Positions 23,101-35,299 are shown, numbered from the stretch's first letter. The stretch: DNA of 64,000 nt from Stratiolaelaps scimitus (GCA_019614645.1 JABWDB010000004.1:1736001-1800000); one strand, 5' to 3'. A program made the numbers and translations. Notes: generated from the letters alone by a model not told the origin.

Positions 23101-23880
23101 TCGTTGCGCACAGAAAAGCTGAATAAAAGGAAGAAAATGGCAAAGTCGAAGTCAGAAATCGTTTGACCGCCGAAGGTCTTCGTCGACGGCGATGCGCGCG
23201 CGCGCCCGCGCGCGGGGACAACCGGGTCCTTGATCCTGGGCGCGTAGTTACCCCTAACTTTTATGATACGTTAGCTCTGCCCGATACAAGCTATTATACT
23301 ATGACTAGTGCTGCTGCTGCTGCTGCTGCAACAACAATACGAGTACTTCGATAACGACGACCACGAGGATCTCATATGTGCATCACCCTTCATCGCTACC
23401 GCTGGCGTTTGCCTGATGCAGTACACGATTCGAACAAGCAATCGCTCGCTCGCTCGCTCTTCCTCGTCAACTTGTCATCGCATCAACGCCAACGATATGA
23501 TAGCAAACACACTCATCGTCCGCTCTCACTAGACCGAAGTAGAAACGGGTCGTTAGTAAACTTTCAATGGCAAACGATGCCGATTGCTGTTATATTACCC
23601 CCCGTCACCCCCGCGCTACTAATGGGCTTACGTGATGTTATCTGCTACCCTTCGCGGGTGACTGGAATGATTGCTAATCAGCTGCAGGATGAGATGGGAT
23701 GTCATCATCGGGAAGTGGCACTAGTTATCCCCAGAGAGTGAGACGTAATAGGAACTAAAGTAATAGCTACTATAGTTAGATAGTATGAGCGCTAGATGGT
23801 ACTAGCCGTATCGTGTGGGAGTTATGGTATAACTTAAACGTCGAGTCTTAATTATACATACATTTACAGCATTTGCTAGC
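20193..23880. other. No supported gene
   Basis: Protein-like fragments in changing frames just after the 19902 frame (to about 20650), then a CpG-rich stretch (21100-21900), CAG, TA, CGAT and CTG microsatellites, and an alternating CG run at 23193-23215. Confidence 0.45.
22508..22532. repeat. (TA)n microsatellite
   Basis: Pure TA run. Similar runs of 20-40 bases occur at 6559-6607, 10319-10341, 16532-16552, 26290-26316, 28470-28491, 49888-49927 and 62422-62460. Confidence 0.95.
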
Positions 23881-23989
23881 TTGTTAAGACTAGGTGATCA
23901 TGGGACCATGGGACTCGAGGATGAATCAACGTTGCTAGCGGTGGCCGTAAGTGATCGTTCCAATGGCGTACTCGAAGAACTTCGAGGAA

Positions 23990-24420
23990 CGTGGAAATCT
24001 TCATGCGGCGTTCGTGCCCGATACGTTGTTGATCTTTATACCGATTTCTAATAGATGCTTGTGCCTCGTTTATTAACTGGAACAATAATCATAGCAAAGG
24101 TATGCATTGCCGATATTAAGAGGGGTTGAGGTCCAGATAGAGCAGCCATAGCCTAAACCCCTGTCTGTCAACTGGCCAACTATACAGTAAGATGAGATAG
24201 ATCGGCGGGCGAATTCTTCTATTAAATCGCTGAAGATCACATTGTGACTGTTGTCGCTTGAACGCGGGGTTGTTCGAAACGCGCAGCGGGTCCACGGTCA
24301 CGGAGATGCCCCAGGGCACCAGTCTGAATGTCAGAGCAGAGTTGAGAGACAAACGGGCGCACAGGCAATGATAACCGTCGTAGGCAGTAGCGTCCTGAAT
24401 CTCAGCGGGATATGAACTTG
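23990..24420 (-). mobile_element. Relic of a Tc1-family transposase, C-terminal half
   Basis: Minus-strand remnant recognised by conserved blocks in the right order and spacing. LVPWGISVTVDPLRV (about 24275-24325) fits the family block VWGGIS..G..PL. SHNVIFSDLIEEFA (about 24200-24245) sits where QDNA..H usually is. About 34 codons further on, WLLYLDLNPS (about 24125-24155) fits WPA.SPDLNPI. Then LINEAQASIRNRY and ERRMKISTFLEVLRVR (about 24000-24085) fit the end of Tc1 transposases (L.EAW.SIP..., MPRR..VLRVRG). Reading needs frame changes and at least one stop, so it is a pseudogene. No inverted repeats were found. A plus-strand frame over 23880-24050 is open too and is probably its shadow. 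Confidence 0.55.
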
Positions 24421-24465
24421 GTCTGAGGAGTCAGGCCAGAGCCGACGTGAACGGCTCTTTTTGAC

Positions 24466-24717
24466 GTGCATGGCTCATCCCTGACAGGAGCTGCCGAAGC
24501 GGCTGTAGCCACTGCAGGCGGCTACAACAGCGCCAACAGTAACTCACGAGCGGGACAGCCGTCGCCGCCGGTCACCTTTCACGAACACATCGAGAAATAT
24601 TTCTCGCAATGCAATGTCCATCATCATCATCATTATCAGCAACAGCAGCAGCAGAAACAACGACAACAGCAGCGGCCGCAGCAGCAGCGGCCGCATCAAC
24701 AGACAGCAGCGTCATGA
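24466..24717 (+). CDS. Candidate exon coding His/Gln-rich end
   Basis: After the acceptor-like CATCCCTGACAG (ends about 24488) the frame reads AAEAAVATAGGYNSANSNSR, then VTFHEHIEKYFSQCNV, five His and long Gln runs, ending in TGA at 24717. Third positions are mostly G or C in the non-repetitive part. His and Gln tracts are common in arthropod transcription factors, but triplet repeats produce them by themselves. Confidence 0.3.
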   Translation: MHGSSLTGAAEAAVATAGGYNSANSNSRAGQPSPPVTFHEHIEKYFSQCNVHHHHHYQQQQQQKQRQQQRPQQQRPHQQTAAS

Positions 24718-25400
24718 CCGCGTCATCGTCAGACCGATTTGACCGTGTCACAAAGTAGCGCCGACAACCGCGAAAGATGCCCTCAAATCCGACCTCCATC
24801 CGACCCTCTCCGATGCCCGCTGTTCTCCACGAGACAGAGAGAGAGAGAGAGTGCTAGCATTGCTAGTAAGACCAGTACCGCTGTGGATTCATGTCCGATA
24901 CGATTGCCGACGTGGATTGGCACAGTTGCCACTCGGCGTCATTCGACTGACAGAAATCGCCTGGTAGGCGAGGCTGCTCGCCTCAAGTAGTTGCGCATCG
25001 CCGCCGCCGTCGTACTAACGCCAACACAGTGTGCGTTTGTTCGTCAGTCATAGGCTCATCATCGAGCCGGTCCCGACTCAATGCTGCTCACGGCCCACAG
25101 ACCCACGAATAATGCAGCGAGGTAGTGCGACTCCAGTGAGCGAGAGAGCTGATTGCTGTCGAAAGCCGCACGCGGGAACTGATCCTCGTTCTGCGTCGGC
25201 TCGATCCTGGCCCACTGAGACTATCACATTTTCATGCTGGCCCACACCGCTAATGCTGCTTGTCTCTGGCCTGTCAAGCTCAAGCGTTGACACGCGTCGA
25301 GTATCGTCAACTCGACTTGTCGGCTGACCTGCCTTGCCGTTCACCTTTGTAAAGGAACCTGCTCGAAGGACAACTCTCTCTATCTCGCTCTCTCGCTTAC

Positions 25401-25465
25401 CTTCTTCTTCTCATGTGTCTTGTATGAACTTCGTAGGATTGCTCTGACGCTTTGGGGCTTGTCGT
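25401..25465 (-). CDS. Candidate internal exon
   Basis: Minus-strand exon between GGAGTCATCAG and the consensus donor AAG|GTAAGC. Two frames are open: DKPQSVRAILRSSYKTHEKK and TTSPKASEQSYEVHTRHMRR. The acceptor has a weak pyrimidine tract. No partner exon found. Confidence 0.25.
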
Positions 25466-26285
25466 CTGATGACTCCAAACCTAACACTAAATTTAAAGGA
25501 ATTTCAGTGAGGCATTTTAGGCATGCTTACGTGACGGCTATCCCTGGAGACTCCCCGTGGGGGGTTGTTGGCCGGCAAGGCAACAGCAGCAGCAGCAGCA
25601 ACAAGAACAGGCGCCGCCGCCATAACAACAACGGCACCTTCACGACAGTGGTAGGCCGCAAATAGGCGATCGCCAGAATTTCTAGCTATGAGCTGAACAA
25701 CGGTCGTGTCTTTCAATCGTCCTCACGACATCGCAACCTTTGGCAGGCGTTCACACGTGCAGGGAAGGGAGCCTACATGGCGCACACCTCAACGAAGAAT
25801 CAAGGGGAAACAAACCCTTGTATGTTCCGGGTGGTATTATTTACAACACGAGTGGCGGCGGCTACGGGCAGTTGCTAACCCGATGAGCGATCCAGTGATG
25901 AGATGAGCTGGTCCGCTTACCTTTCGAGCGAAGCCCTTTCGAAAACAGCAGGTAGTACAAGATCATAGAACGGAAAGGATTATTTATTTAACGATATATA
26001 TTTTCGATATTTGAGTCTGCCGCTGAAATCAAATACAGCATTTGTAACAGTCACAGCGGCAGCAGCGGCAACGGTCCACTGCGATAAGCATGTTTCTGGC
26101 AGTCGATACCCTTTGGCAATCTCTCGTAGTGAATCCCTCTCATAGCTAGCTGATCGGTGAGAAGATTATGATGACGGCCACGGCGACGAATGTTGGACTG
26201 GGAAACATTGAAGGTACATGATGAAGATTGCAGAACCTTCGTCTGTACGTATGTCTATCTAAAATATAAGCAACGCCCATAGAAA

Positions 26286-26320
<35 letters not shown>

Positions 26321-28934
26321 CTATGGCTACTAAAATGTTGTCTCTCTCATAGCTAATCTGATCAGTTTGAGGAACGAGCCTTTGATGCTGAGCAACCACC
26401 ATCGATCGAGGACCATACGTCAACAACCAGACCACAGCACCTTCGATCAGTGGTGGACCCAGCCTCTTGCAATACGCGGAACGTGCTTCCTTACGATGCT
26501 GTTTTGTTCCAAGTGAAATTAGCTAAATGCACACTACCCAAACGGAAGGATATTGTCTCCCATCATTTCCACCCCATTTAGGCCCTGATATAGCACAGAG
26601 TAGGTTAGCAGCGAGTGTTTGCACTAATCAATCATACCACCATGTGTTCCCTCTGTCATTTGGCACAAAGAGATATGCCAGTGACACAAAAACAACAGAT
26701 CACTGCTGTGTTCTCGCAATGTATCAATCAACTTGTATTACTTGAGATATGGTGTCTTGAAAAAAGCGTTTTGTTCAGAGAGGGACTCGCCGCCGCCTGT
26801 TACCGAAGTGGTGTAGATGGTGCCATGCTGTTCGTTTCATTTTGATGATCTTTGATTGACACCGCGACCCTTGGCATCCGTTTGGATTGGAGATGCCGCC
26901 GCCGCCGCCGCGGCTGCTGCTGTTGACGCACGAAAGAGAGAGGTGGAGATAGATGGAGAGAGGTTAGCCAGTGGGATCCACACATCAAATCGAGCAGCTC
27001 CGACCGCTCTGCGACATCAGATAGAAATCGACCCAAACGCATCAGAACAGCATGAGGAGCCGGCGAATTCGGCATCGTTGCGACGACGCACCGAGGAGCG
27101 ACCCCCGCCGCGGCCGTCGCCGCTACCCCTGTCCGCCCCCTCGCCCTATACACACACACCACCTTGAACCTACATCGCGGTGGTGATACTCTACGATCAA
27201 GCTCCATCGTCACTCGAAGGAGCACCGATCGAATCCGGTATCGGACCTGGTCCAGCCAACCGCCGCTGGGATTGGCGTTGCTCCTACACTGTGGCAAACC
27301 ATCGGTAGCCAGAACTATGCTGATGGTGGTTGTAATAGTCAGTTCTGCCCTGGCCACTGTAGCTCGTACCATTGTCGTGCTGTGCACGCTGGATGTCTGA
27401 GTGCGTGTATATATATATATACGTGTGTGTGTGTGTGTGTTTGTTCCTGCGTCATGTTCGCGATGGGAGTTCTCCTCCCGATGGCGATATAACAACTACA
27501 ACACGTTTCGGCTCCCTGAGCTGTTCGCCACTGTTCCACAATTGAATTCAAGTGTTGCGACCGCCAGCGCTACAACATTTCCACGATACGTCTGCTATTT
27601 AATGTATATTGAGCCGATTACAGCAGAGCCGGTACAGCGGCGGACGAATGCGCGCATCGGATCGGGTCAACGAGATGGTACGAGGTGAGGCTGGATCATT
27701 TTCGATCATCGTCCGGAGGGCACCAGTCTTCTGGTCATCTTCGTAGCGAAACACGACAGATATAACAACAAGCGGGTCGCAGCAACAGGAGCGCAGCTAC
27801 GCGTTGACGACGCTGAGAACACCAATGGCAAAGCCGATATCCGCGTGATCACGAGGTCCGGTACTCAATGAGATTGAAATATATCTCTCGGGCGGAATGG
27901 CCCTTAGGATACCTTCATCATTCAGTAGAGACGTTGCGTCGTTCTCCGTGATTTCGGTGACGGCAGCGGCGGTAGCAGCAGCGATGCTTTCCCGATATAC
28001 GTGTCCGTCTGGACAACCACTACTAAGCTGGGTAAGAAGGGGCAATTGGTGGGGGTCCTCTGCAGAGGATGGAACGACGAAAAAAATAAGTAGATGAAGA
28101 AGAGAGAAAAAGACGTCAAGGAACTAAAACATAAGTGAGCAGCAGCAGCAGCAGCAGCAGATCAATAACGAGAGGCAGTTCGTCACTCGTCGCCATCGCC
28201 TCGGGTTAATATTTGCTGACCAGAAGTTTCACAGGGGTGGTCTATCGCCTCGAGATCCGCAAAGAATCCGTCGTGTGGCTTCAACGACTTAGAACAGCCA
28301 CCACGATAGGACAACTCACTATCGATCGACGACTGTTTGATGCTCTCAATAACCCGCGCAGCTTTCACTCAATACACACACGGAGAGAGACAAACAGACA
28401 GGAGTCACACAGAGAATACAATGTTGTCGACGTACTGTGGCTGTACCAATGCGAGCTGTTCACTAGCACATATATATATATATATATATATCTGGGTGTG
28501 TGTATGCATGAGGTGCGTGCGTGTGTGTTTAGCTTCTTATCGTCACACTTGTTCACGGGGACAGGCGAGATCCGGGGGGCGAAGCCTGTTAGCGCAGTTG
28601 CGGCCTAGCGTTCTACGGCGGAGATCTTCTTGTTGGCACTCAACCACTAATACAAACGTTTTGACAGTAATCTCTCCTAGCGTAGCGTCAAGCTCCCCTC
28701 ATACGATCGGCCTCTATACCTGTTGCTTGTTCGTTCTGTTCAGTCTACTCGAGCGTTATGACGATGCCATAGGCTGTGCATCCATGATGTGTGGAGTGCA
28801 TATTTTAGGGAACATATTGTAAATAATGGCGCCTCGATGTTCATAGTAGGTAATTTGTTACAGCGTTCTGTTTTCCGCCTGGCCCCTAATGTTTATTTCC
28901 AAAGTATCACATACTTCTAGCGGCCTATCTCTAG
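25466..28934. other. No supported gene; long open frames on both strands
   Basis: A 231-codon minus frame (27495-26800) and overlapping plus frames cover a GC-rich stretch. At 28183-28608 both strands are open and protein-like (minus KAARVIESIKQSSIDSELSY, plus VVYRLEIRKESVVWLQRLRT), so no call is made. Confidence 0.4.
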
Positions 28935-29005
28935 TCGGCGGAAACAATCACCGCCTGTGGTGGGCACGATATACACGCCGCCGGACACAACGAGGCCGCT
29001 TCATG
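28935..29005 (+). CDS. Candidate internal exon
   Basis: Sharp boundaries: acceptor ACTTCTAGCGGCCTATCTCTAG ends at 28934 and donor TTCATG|GTGAGT at 29005. All three frames are open; the most protein-like is KQSPPVVGTIYTPPDTTRPL. Length 71 bases. Function unknown. Confidence 0.3.
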
Positions 29006-30120
29006 GTGAGTTCCCCCCCCTCCGCCCCCCTCCGCCGTCAGCATCTGCTATCAGCCGCTGGCATCAGCCCGTCCCGTGTAGCGTAAAAGTTCGATCACTT
29101 TTGGCGAAATTTACTCCTGATGTGACTATTTTTTGCCAGCTCTATGAGTGTGTCTACTACGCCAACGATATGCGAACCCATTTGTAGGCGCAGCTCATTC
29201 CCGTACGGCGATACATACGTCTACAACACGTTATGTAATCGCAATCAAATATCCGATAGAAGCGCTTTCGACCCGTCGAGATCGGACGAATTTATACCTC
29301 GTCATCCCATCCCGCCGTTGCCGGTCACTGTTCACTTGTTATTGTTTTCTGTCCTTTGCTTCGTCCGGTTCGTGAGTTTTCCCCTCGATTATTTCACTGT
29401 GAGCTGCTCCTCCTCTTCTTGACTGTATCGTTCACACAGTTGCCATCTTCGCCGCCGCCGTCGCCACCGCCGCCTCGTGTAACTGCCATTACGTTAATTG
29501 ACCGGGAGATGTAGACCCAGCCAACCACCTCGTTCAAGCTGTCTTCATCTGCAGATGACGGTAGCCACGTCTGTAGCTTATGGCCTATGGTGTCTAATTC
29601 GGCGACAACGATAATAATGATAATCGTACAGAGAGAACGATGTTGCCACCAGTTTGAGTGGTGGTTTCCCTGCGAGCGTGTTGTTGTTGCTTTTTTTTTC
29701 ATCCTGTATCTCTAATTGATGCTGGAGCAACGTCGAGAACTTGCTCGTTATTCACTTGGTACGGCTCTAGTCAAATGTGTGCGACTTCCACGACAAGCGT
29801 TCCGTATAACACGTGGACAATCGTGGACATTACTGGACGCTGGCCGACAACCAATGAGAACTTGTGGTTCCTTGATCTCGGATGTCATAGAAGTGATTGC
29901 GACACCACGATGCAAGAAGATCACGATCTGAACCAGCTCGCCCGGGATCATCTAATTTTTATGCGAGTAGACAGAATTAGCACGAGCACAAGGGAGAGAG
30001 ACCCCAGACCGACAAGGCATCACTGTGATCGCTAGGAGTGCGTCAGCGTTTGGACGAGTTAGAAGCCGCCTGTTGCGGCGACGTCATTACGACGAGTGTC
30101 ATCGTGATTCATTTTGCAGG

Positions 30121-30210
30121 AAACTGATATTTCGAGGTAGGAATTGGCGACTCTTCAAGCATAGAAAAAAAGTCGTGGAACAAATGAAACAACAACAAGG
30201 TAGACGCTAG
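30121..30210 (+). CDS. Candidate terminal exon
   Basis: The acceptor GTGATTCATTTTGCAG ends at 30120. The frame then reads KLIFRGRNWRLFKHRKKVVE, then QMKQQQGRR and TAG. The end is strongly basic. No family recognised. Confidence 0.25.
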   Translation, partial: KLIFRGRNWRLFKHRKKVVEQMKQQQGRR

Positions 30211-30936
30211 GGCATACGTGGTCATTACGGCATAGTGGAACCTCGTTGATTACGCTTTCTGATACTATACTATAAGACATCGTACTACAATTGATGCATA
30301 CGATGTTTCGTTCAGAAAATTCTCTGCCGCCGCCGCCGCCACCACCGTTCTCTCCCCTGCTTCTACACCCGGATCTACACCGATCAGACATTACACGAAA
30401 TTTCTTGGTAGTGATAGCCACGAAGTTGTTCAGCTGCTGCGACGATATGTCTGCCTGTTTACCTCGTCGGTTCAGTAAGAGTATCCGCGAGACACTGCAA
30501 GCGGCCTATCACATCTTCGATCCTGGAGCCCGGTAACGTCAGTGAAAGCCGAACCAGAAAACAGACTCCCTTGGTCCCATTGTGATGGCAACAAAAGGTG
30601 GCAACTCTGCAGTGCCTAGGAACACAGCCTGCATAAATCGACCGATAGTGATAGAAGTTCCCAGTGACGAATCCTGCAGTGGCGGACTCGGCCAGGTATT
30701 GGTTTTCCTCCCGACAGTCAGTTCATGTAGGGATGCCGCCACGTGAAGAATCCATAGAGTCCCGATAAATGTCGGTGGGAGGAGGGCCAGGGGCCAGCTC
30801 GAAACGAAAGTCCAGGAAGGCATATTCTATTATGGCCCTCACTAAACGCTATCTAACTTCTTCCCGTGCTCTTGCCCGCGGAGGAAGTTCATCCATCCTC
30901 AATTATGGATTAACAATGTAACATCGAGCGCATAAA

Positions 30937-30982
<46 letters not shown>
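30937..30982. repeat. Compound (CT)n(TA)n microsatellite
   Basis: About ten CT units followed by about thirteen TA units. Confidence 0.95.
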
Positions 30983-31859
30983 CTGTTCTCCACCTTCTAA
31001 AACGGGTGATACTATTTCGCACGTCAACTGGCTATAATTTTGAAGTCAGCGTCATCTGACACGTTACCTAAGCAGTCTAACCCCTTGGCAGGGTAGCTTC
31101 ACGCGTTCGAAGCGCAGAAAAATGATACCCGAAATTTGAAGGTGGCAAAGGTGGGGTCGAGCGTACATCGCGCATCAGGCACTTCATCTAGTGTTCGTAT
31201 TCACATCTAGATTCGCATGAGGTCAGCTATAATATAACGCTGTATTGTAGCAATTGCAGAAATGCGATCAACGACGAAACAACGGCGACGACAACGACGA
31301 CGACATCGTCAAGAACTTGTGCTCGCTCTGTGTTTCTACGACGGCGACGGCATGAGGCGCAGGAGAGTGAAGGCACTCACTGGCAGGAACCAACGGGGGA
31401 GGCTATGTCCTCCTCGGTGGAAACTGAGGTCGCAAGGGGGACTGACTGACCGCCGGCAGCGGGCGCGATTGTGAACCGCATTTAGTGGCAACTCGAACCA
31501 CTACTGTACTATGACAGCTACCCGGACAGAAGGCACCAATCGAGGCAGTACCGGCAATAGCAGCAGCAGCAGCAGCAACAGTCGTAATGCAGGAGCAGCA
31601 AACGCAGGGAATGGAGCATAGCCCCGAAGCAGGGTAGCTATATAGCAGGAACGAATGGACAAACAACAAAACGCAGTGTGGTGCCCGGTCGCCTCGGCCG
31701 GACGGGACGACGACGACGACCAATGCGGCCGACGGAAGGATCTGACTTGAACCGATCGGGCGACCGCTGAATCACGTCCAATGGCAACAGCTCGAACGCC
31801 TTGAGCACGACGGTAGCAGCGGCGGCGGTGGCGACGGCAACAGCAGCAGCAGGAGCAAC

Positions 31860-32285
31860 ATGGTCCACAGCGTTCGGGAATCGAACACGCACACTCTTAA
31901 GGAAAAAGAGCAGAGGCGCTGCGGGGAGTCAGTCGGCTGCCATCATCTGTTTACACAAGAAGACGAAGCGTTGTTCGAAATTTGTTGGCCGCCGCCGCTG
32001 CCGCTACCGCCGGCGCTACTCGGCTACGCCATAACAACACATAACGTCGTACATCGTTTCGCCGGTCTCGCAGGTCAGCCAGCTTGCCGGCGCAGCAACG
32101 AAAACTCCATCTGCGGACAACCTGATGAGATTGATTTGGGAGGCGAATTCACAAGGTTCTGCCTTCCCCCGCCGTACCGTCGACACAGTAATGCAGTAAC
32201 AGACAGACATCAGCAGCATGTGCGAAGACGTGGAAAACTTATAAACACTGGGTGCATCCGAAGAAGATACGATAGTAACAAGTAG
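31860..32285 (+). CDS. Unassigned 141-codon open frame
   Basis: ATG at 31860 sits in a good eukaryotic start context (AACATGG) and the frame ends in TAG at 32285. The product begins MVHSVRESNTHTLKEKEQRR, includes HLFTQEDEALFEICWPPP and later NENSICGQPDEIDLGGEFTR, and has a basic end. It follows a GGC/CAG triplet-rich stretch that could be a 5' leader. A minus-strand frame over 32016-32219 is also open. No domain recognised. Confidence 0.3.
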   Translation: MVHSVRESNTHTLKEKEQRRCGESVGCHHLFTQEDEALFEICWPPPLPLPPALLGYAITTHNVVHRFAGLAGQPACRRSNENSICGQPDEIDLGGEFTRFCLPPPYRRHSNAVTDRHQQHVRRRGKLINTGCIRRRYDSNK

Positions 32286-32344
32286 TAACGGATGACACGG
32301 TCAATTTTCTCACAGCATATTATTTATTTCTATCGAGTAGGTAC

Positions 32345-32433
32345 ATTTTCCGGGCTGACTCACAGCCTTAGTGACATGTAGCGTCCACACACGGTACAGC
32401 TGCTTTCGGTAATGCTTCATAAGGCGAACGTCC
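32345..32433 (-). mobile_element. tRNA-derived SINE, copy C (body only)
   Basis: Matches the non-tRNA body of copies A and B (TTTCCGGGCTGACTCACAGCC, then CTTTCGGTAATGCTTCATAAG and GCGAACGTCC). It stops before the tRNA-like head, so it is a 5'-truncated copy, as is usual for SINEs. A CT-rich simple repeat follows at about 32440-32475. Confidence 0.65.
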
Positions 32434-32751
32434 ACCCTGCCTCTATCTCTCTCTCTCTCTCTCTCGCTCTCTCAATGCTATTGATAGCTGTGCAGTCGTA
32501 TCTATTATTGTAGATCGAGATGCGCAATGTTGCCGAGCTCGTGATACGCCACCTGCGCCGACAGCTCTAGAATATGTATCAATTCTGTTGTAGTATATTG
32601 TATGGAATATCATAAATTGTTATGTGATAAATTATAAAAATATCATCGACGTGTTATGTAATATGCATAACGATGCATGCAGAACGCATAAACGCACACA
32701 TTTTAGATATGCAGTAATGAATAATAATAATAATAATAATAATAAGTGTAC

Positions 32752-33111
32752 TTTGTCGCCGATGCAATGCCGCGTCAGCTCGAACTGATTCAGTGCAATG
32801 AGTTCGGCATTGGCCAGAACCCGCATCTGCTTTTTCTTGAAAGATGACATCTGCGGCAAGGTGTTGAACAACGTGGTACGGACGTCGTCATCGTAAATTG
32901 CCGGCATTGCCTCCAGCGGCCGCCGTGGGGTCGAATTCTGTATACAGGTGTACCTACATCGGTCATTGTGTACATCTATCTCTGCTACTGGCTGAATCCA
33001 CAGAAGTGTTGTTTCACAGCGAGTACTTGATCGTGTGAGGACCCACGGTGCTCCGTCGGGCTCCGCCGACACCAGAGCAGTCACTGGCAAAACGGACTGA
33101 ATCTTCTTCAT
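32752..33111 (-). CDS. Candidate coding exon with start codon
   Basis: Minus-strand frame of 120 codons from ATG at 33111 (MKKIQSVLPVTALVSAEPDG) to a possible donor, GACAAA|GTACAC, just before an ATT microsatellite. The second half, PAIYDDDVRTTLFNTLPQMS then KKKQMRVLANAELIALNQFE, is few in Cys and Ser, and most codons end in G or C (CTG, AAG, CAG, TTC, GAG), which is what real coding DNA looks like. The middle (around 32935-33010) is less convincing and may be an intron. The donor is weak. I do not recognise the family. Among coding candidates this is one of the two best. Confidence 0.5.
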
Positions 33112-34227
33112 ACGCGCAGGTTATCCCCAGTGCACAAACCGGCTGCTGCTCCCTCTGCTACTGCCGTACCGCAGCGGACACACAAACTAATCGATCGGGT
33201 TCAAGTCGGGCCACGACCGCGAAGTGCGAACAGATCACTCACCGTCGCTGGCCATCTAGCCTAGCAGGCGTTCGAGGCGTTTTCTGTCGACGTTGTATCG
33301 CTGATCCCGCCGTTGAGGCATCAGCGGACATCGCTGAAAAACTTTTACAGTTTCCGTGGCAGCGCCACCGCCGCCACCGCGGCGATCACCATCCCCCAAC
33401 CGGCGGTCAGAGTTGCTCGACTGTCCCACGACAGCAGCGGGCGCTCGCCACACACGCGTTCACTGGTGCTGCTGCTGCTGCTGTGACCACCATTCGCAGA
33501 TGTTCCATGGTCGTCCGTAGTAGCCGGACGTACACCAACCACCAGAATGAAGCTGCTGCTTGAAGGGGTCCAACAGCGCGCCGTAGCGTAGAGAAGAGAC
33601 CTTCCTCAATCGCGTCTCTGTCAGCAGGCAATTATGCACGGCGTCGATAGTGCTATGAAAAATGGCGCTACAATTGAAGCAGCCCGGGCATATTTTATTA
33701 TTATACATATTATGTCCTTTATTTAACTTTAGTTGGCGCTCTTTCTTTCATTTTTCGGCTGGAAATTCGTTTGACCCCGCACAACACCCACGTTTCTCGT
33801 TCACTCTGTCGTGTTCTGCGCCGTACGATAACGTGCATCGTGCAGTACATGCGCACATTCGTATGCAATGAAAAGCGAAAATTGGCAATGAAAACAGATT
33901 GTCTTGACGTCAGCGAACGGCATAAACAACCGATAATGATGATGGTGATGATGATGATAATGATCGTTGTTCGTTTTGATTTCTCTTGATTGCATTAAAC
34001 AGTTGAAAATCGGAGGCGAAGGAGGCGGCCGAAAGTGCTGTACAACCCCCGGTGCGAGCGTGGGTCAGTCAGTGAGTTGCTCCGGACCCGGGGAACTCGA
34101 TATCGTTGCAAATAAAATAAAGCTTTATGGTGCACAAATCGAATTATCTTGATAATGGTAGTAGGGTCCGACTCTGATTGGATTTAAGGTTCATGAGTAA
34201 TTTATGGCGTGCCGTTAGGCACAGCGT

Positions 34228-34273
34228 AGGTCTATATATATATATATATATATATAGATATATATATAGACCT
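34228..34273. repeat. Perfect-ended inverted repeat of TA units
   Basis: AGGTCTATATATA on the left is matched by TATATATAGACCT on the right, with TA repeats between. Confidence 0.9.
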
Positions 34274-35268
34274 GGGCAATCAAGTTTTACGGAGGCTTTA
34301 CGGAAGATACCAAAACGTTTGTATCAAAATCAGTTCCGAGGATAGACGAGCGTGTCTAAATGCAACCAGAGAACAGAAACAAATCAACCGGGCATCAGAG
34401 GCACAAAGCTCATTTGCTCATTTTAAGTAACCACCGCTCGTTACGGAACTGCGCCAACGATCAAGTTTATAATCGGTGAGCACACTGTACGGATGCGACT
34501 CGATACGGCCTTGTACCTGCACATTTGTCAATAAATCTATTATTATTATTAATATTTACTATAACCCGGCGTATTAGTACATCGGCGTACATTCTATCTG
34601 TTTGTATCCATGCTTCTTCTTTTAGCAAATCACACACGCACACACACACACACACTGAGACACGCTTAATAAACATCACTCCTCTATGACCGCTCATTTA
34701 GTTCGTCATGTGTGATCCTGTCCACATCTTCATTGATCCCATACATAATATGGCTTATGATTTTCGAATTTCGTTTTAATCTCTTCTCCATTCTGCTTGC
34801 GGCACACACACACACACACACAGTCACACACACTCCAATGTCCGTGTTGCAGCAAGTTTCACGGATTTATTTTCATCGATTACGGCGTCGCCGGCCAACA
34901 AGTGACGAGTTTGACCACCCAAACAGATCTGAGCGTGCGTCGTTCCCCCTTGACCAGATGAATGTGCAGATGAGCATCACGTTAGCATAATAAGTAACGG
35001 ACTCAAACGCCTCAGAAACCTCTGTTAGACCCTGCCAATTGTTATTCAGCCGTCAGCGACAAGTCACATTATTCAAATGTGACGCAGAGAACAATGATAC
35101 GGTAACCGGATAATCTCTGCCTCTGGTTATCGCCGATCTCGGACCTCTCTCGTACTACTTATGTAGGAAAAATGACAATTGTCCATGAACATATGCAGAA
35201 TAGTGCAGATGAACGAGCATAGTGAGGCGTGCAATGTAAGTGAACACCTACCTGCAACCGATACCTTG

Positions 35269-35299
35269 GATTACATTAGCTACTACTGCTAATGTAATC
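35269..35299. repeat. 12-base inverted repeat with 7-base loop
   Basis: GATTACATTAGC, loop TACTACT, then GCTAATGTAATC: a perfect stem. It is not followed by a T run and has no gene ending beside it. Confidence 0.85.

Noticed and set aside
26800..27495. 231-codon minus-strand open frame
   Set aside because: High Arg, Thr and Ala from repeats (CA, TA and CCG tracts), no splice or start support, and the opposite strand is equally open.
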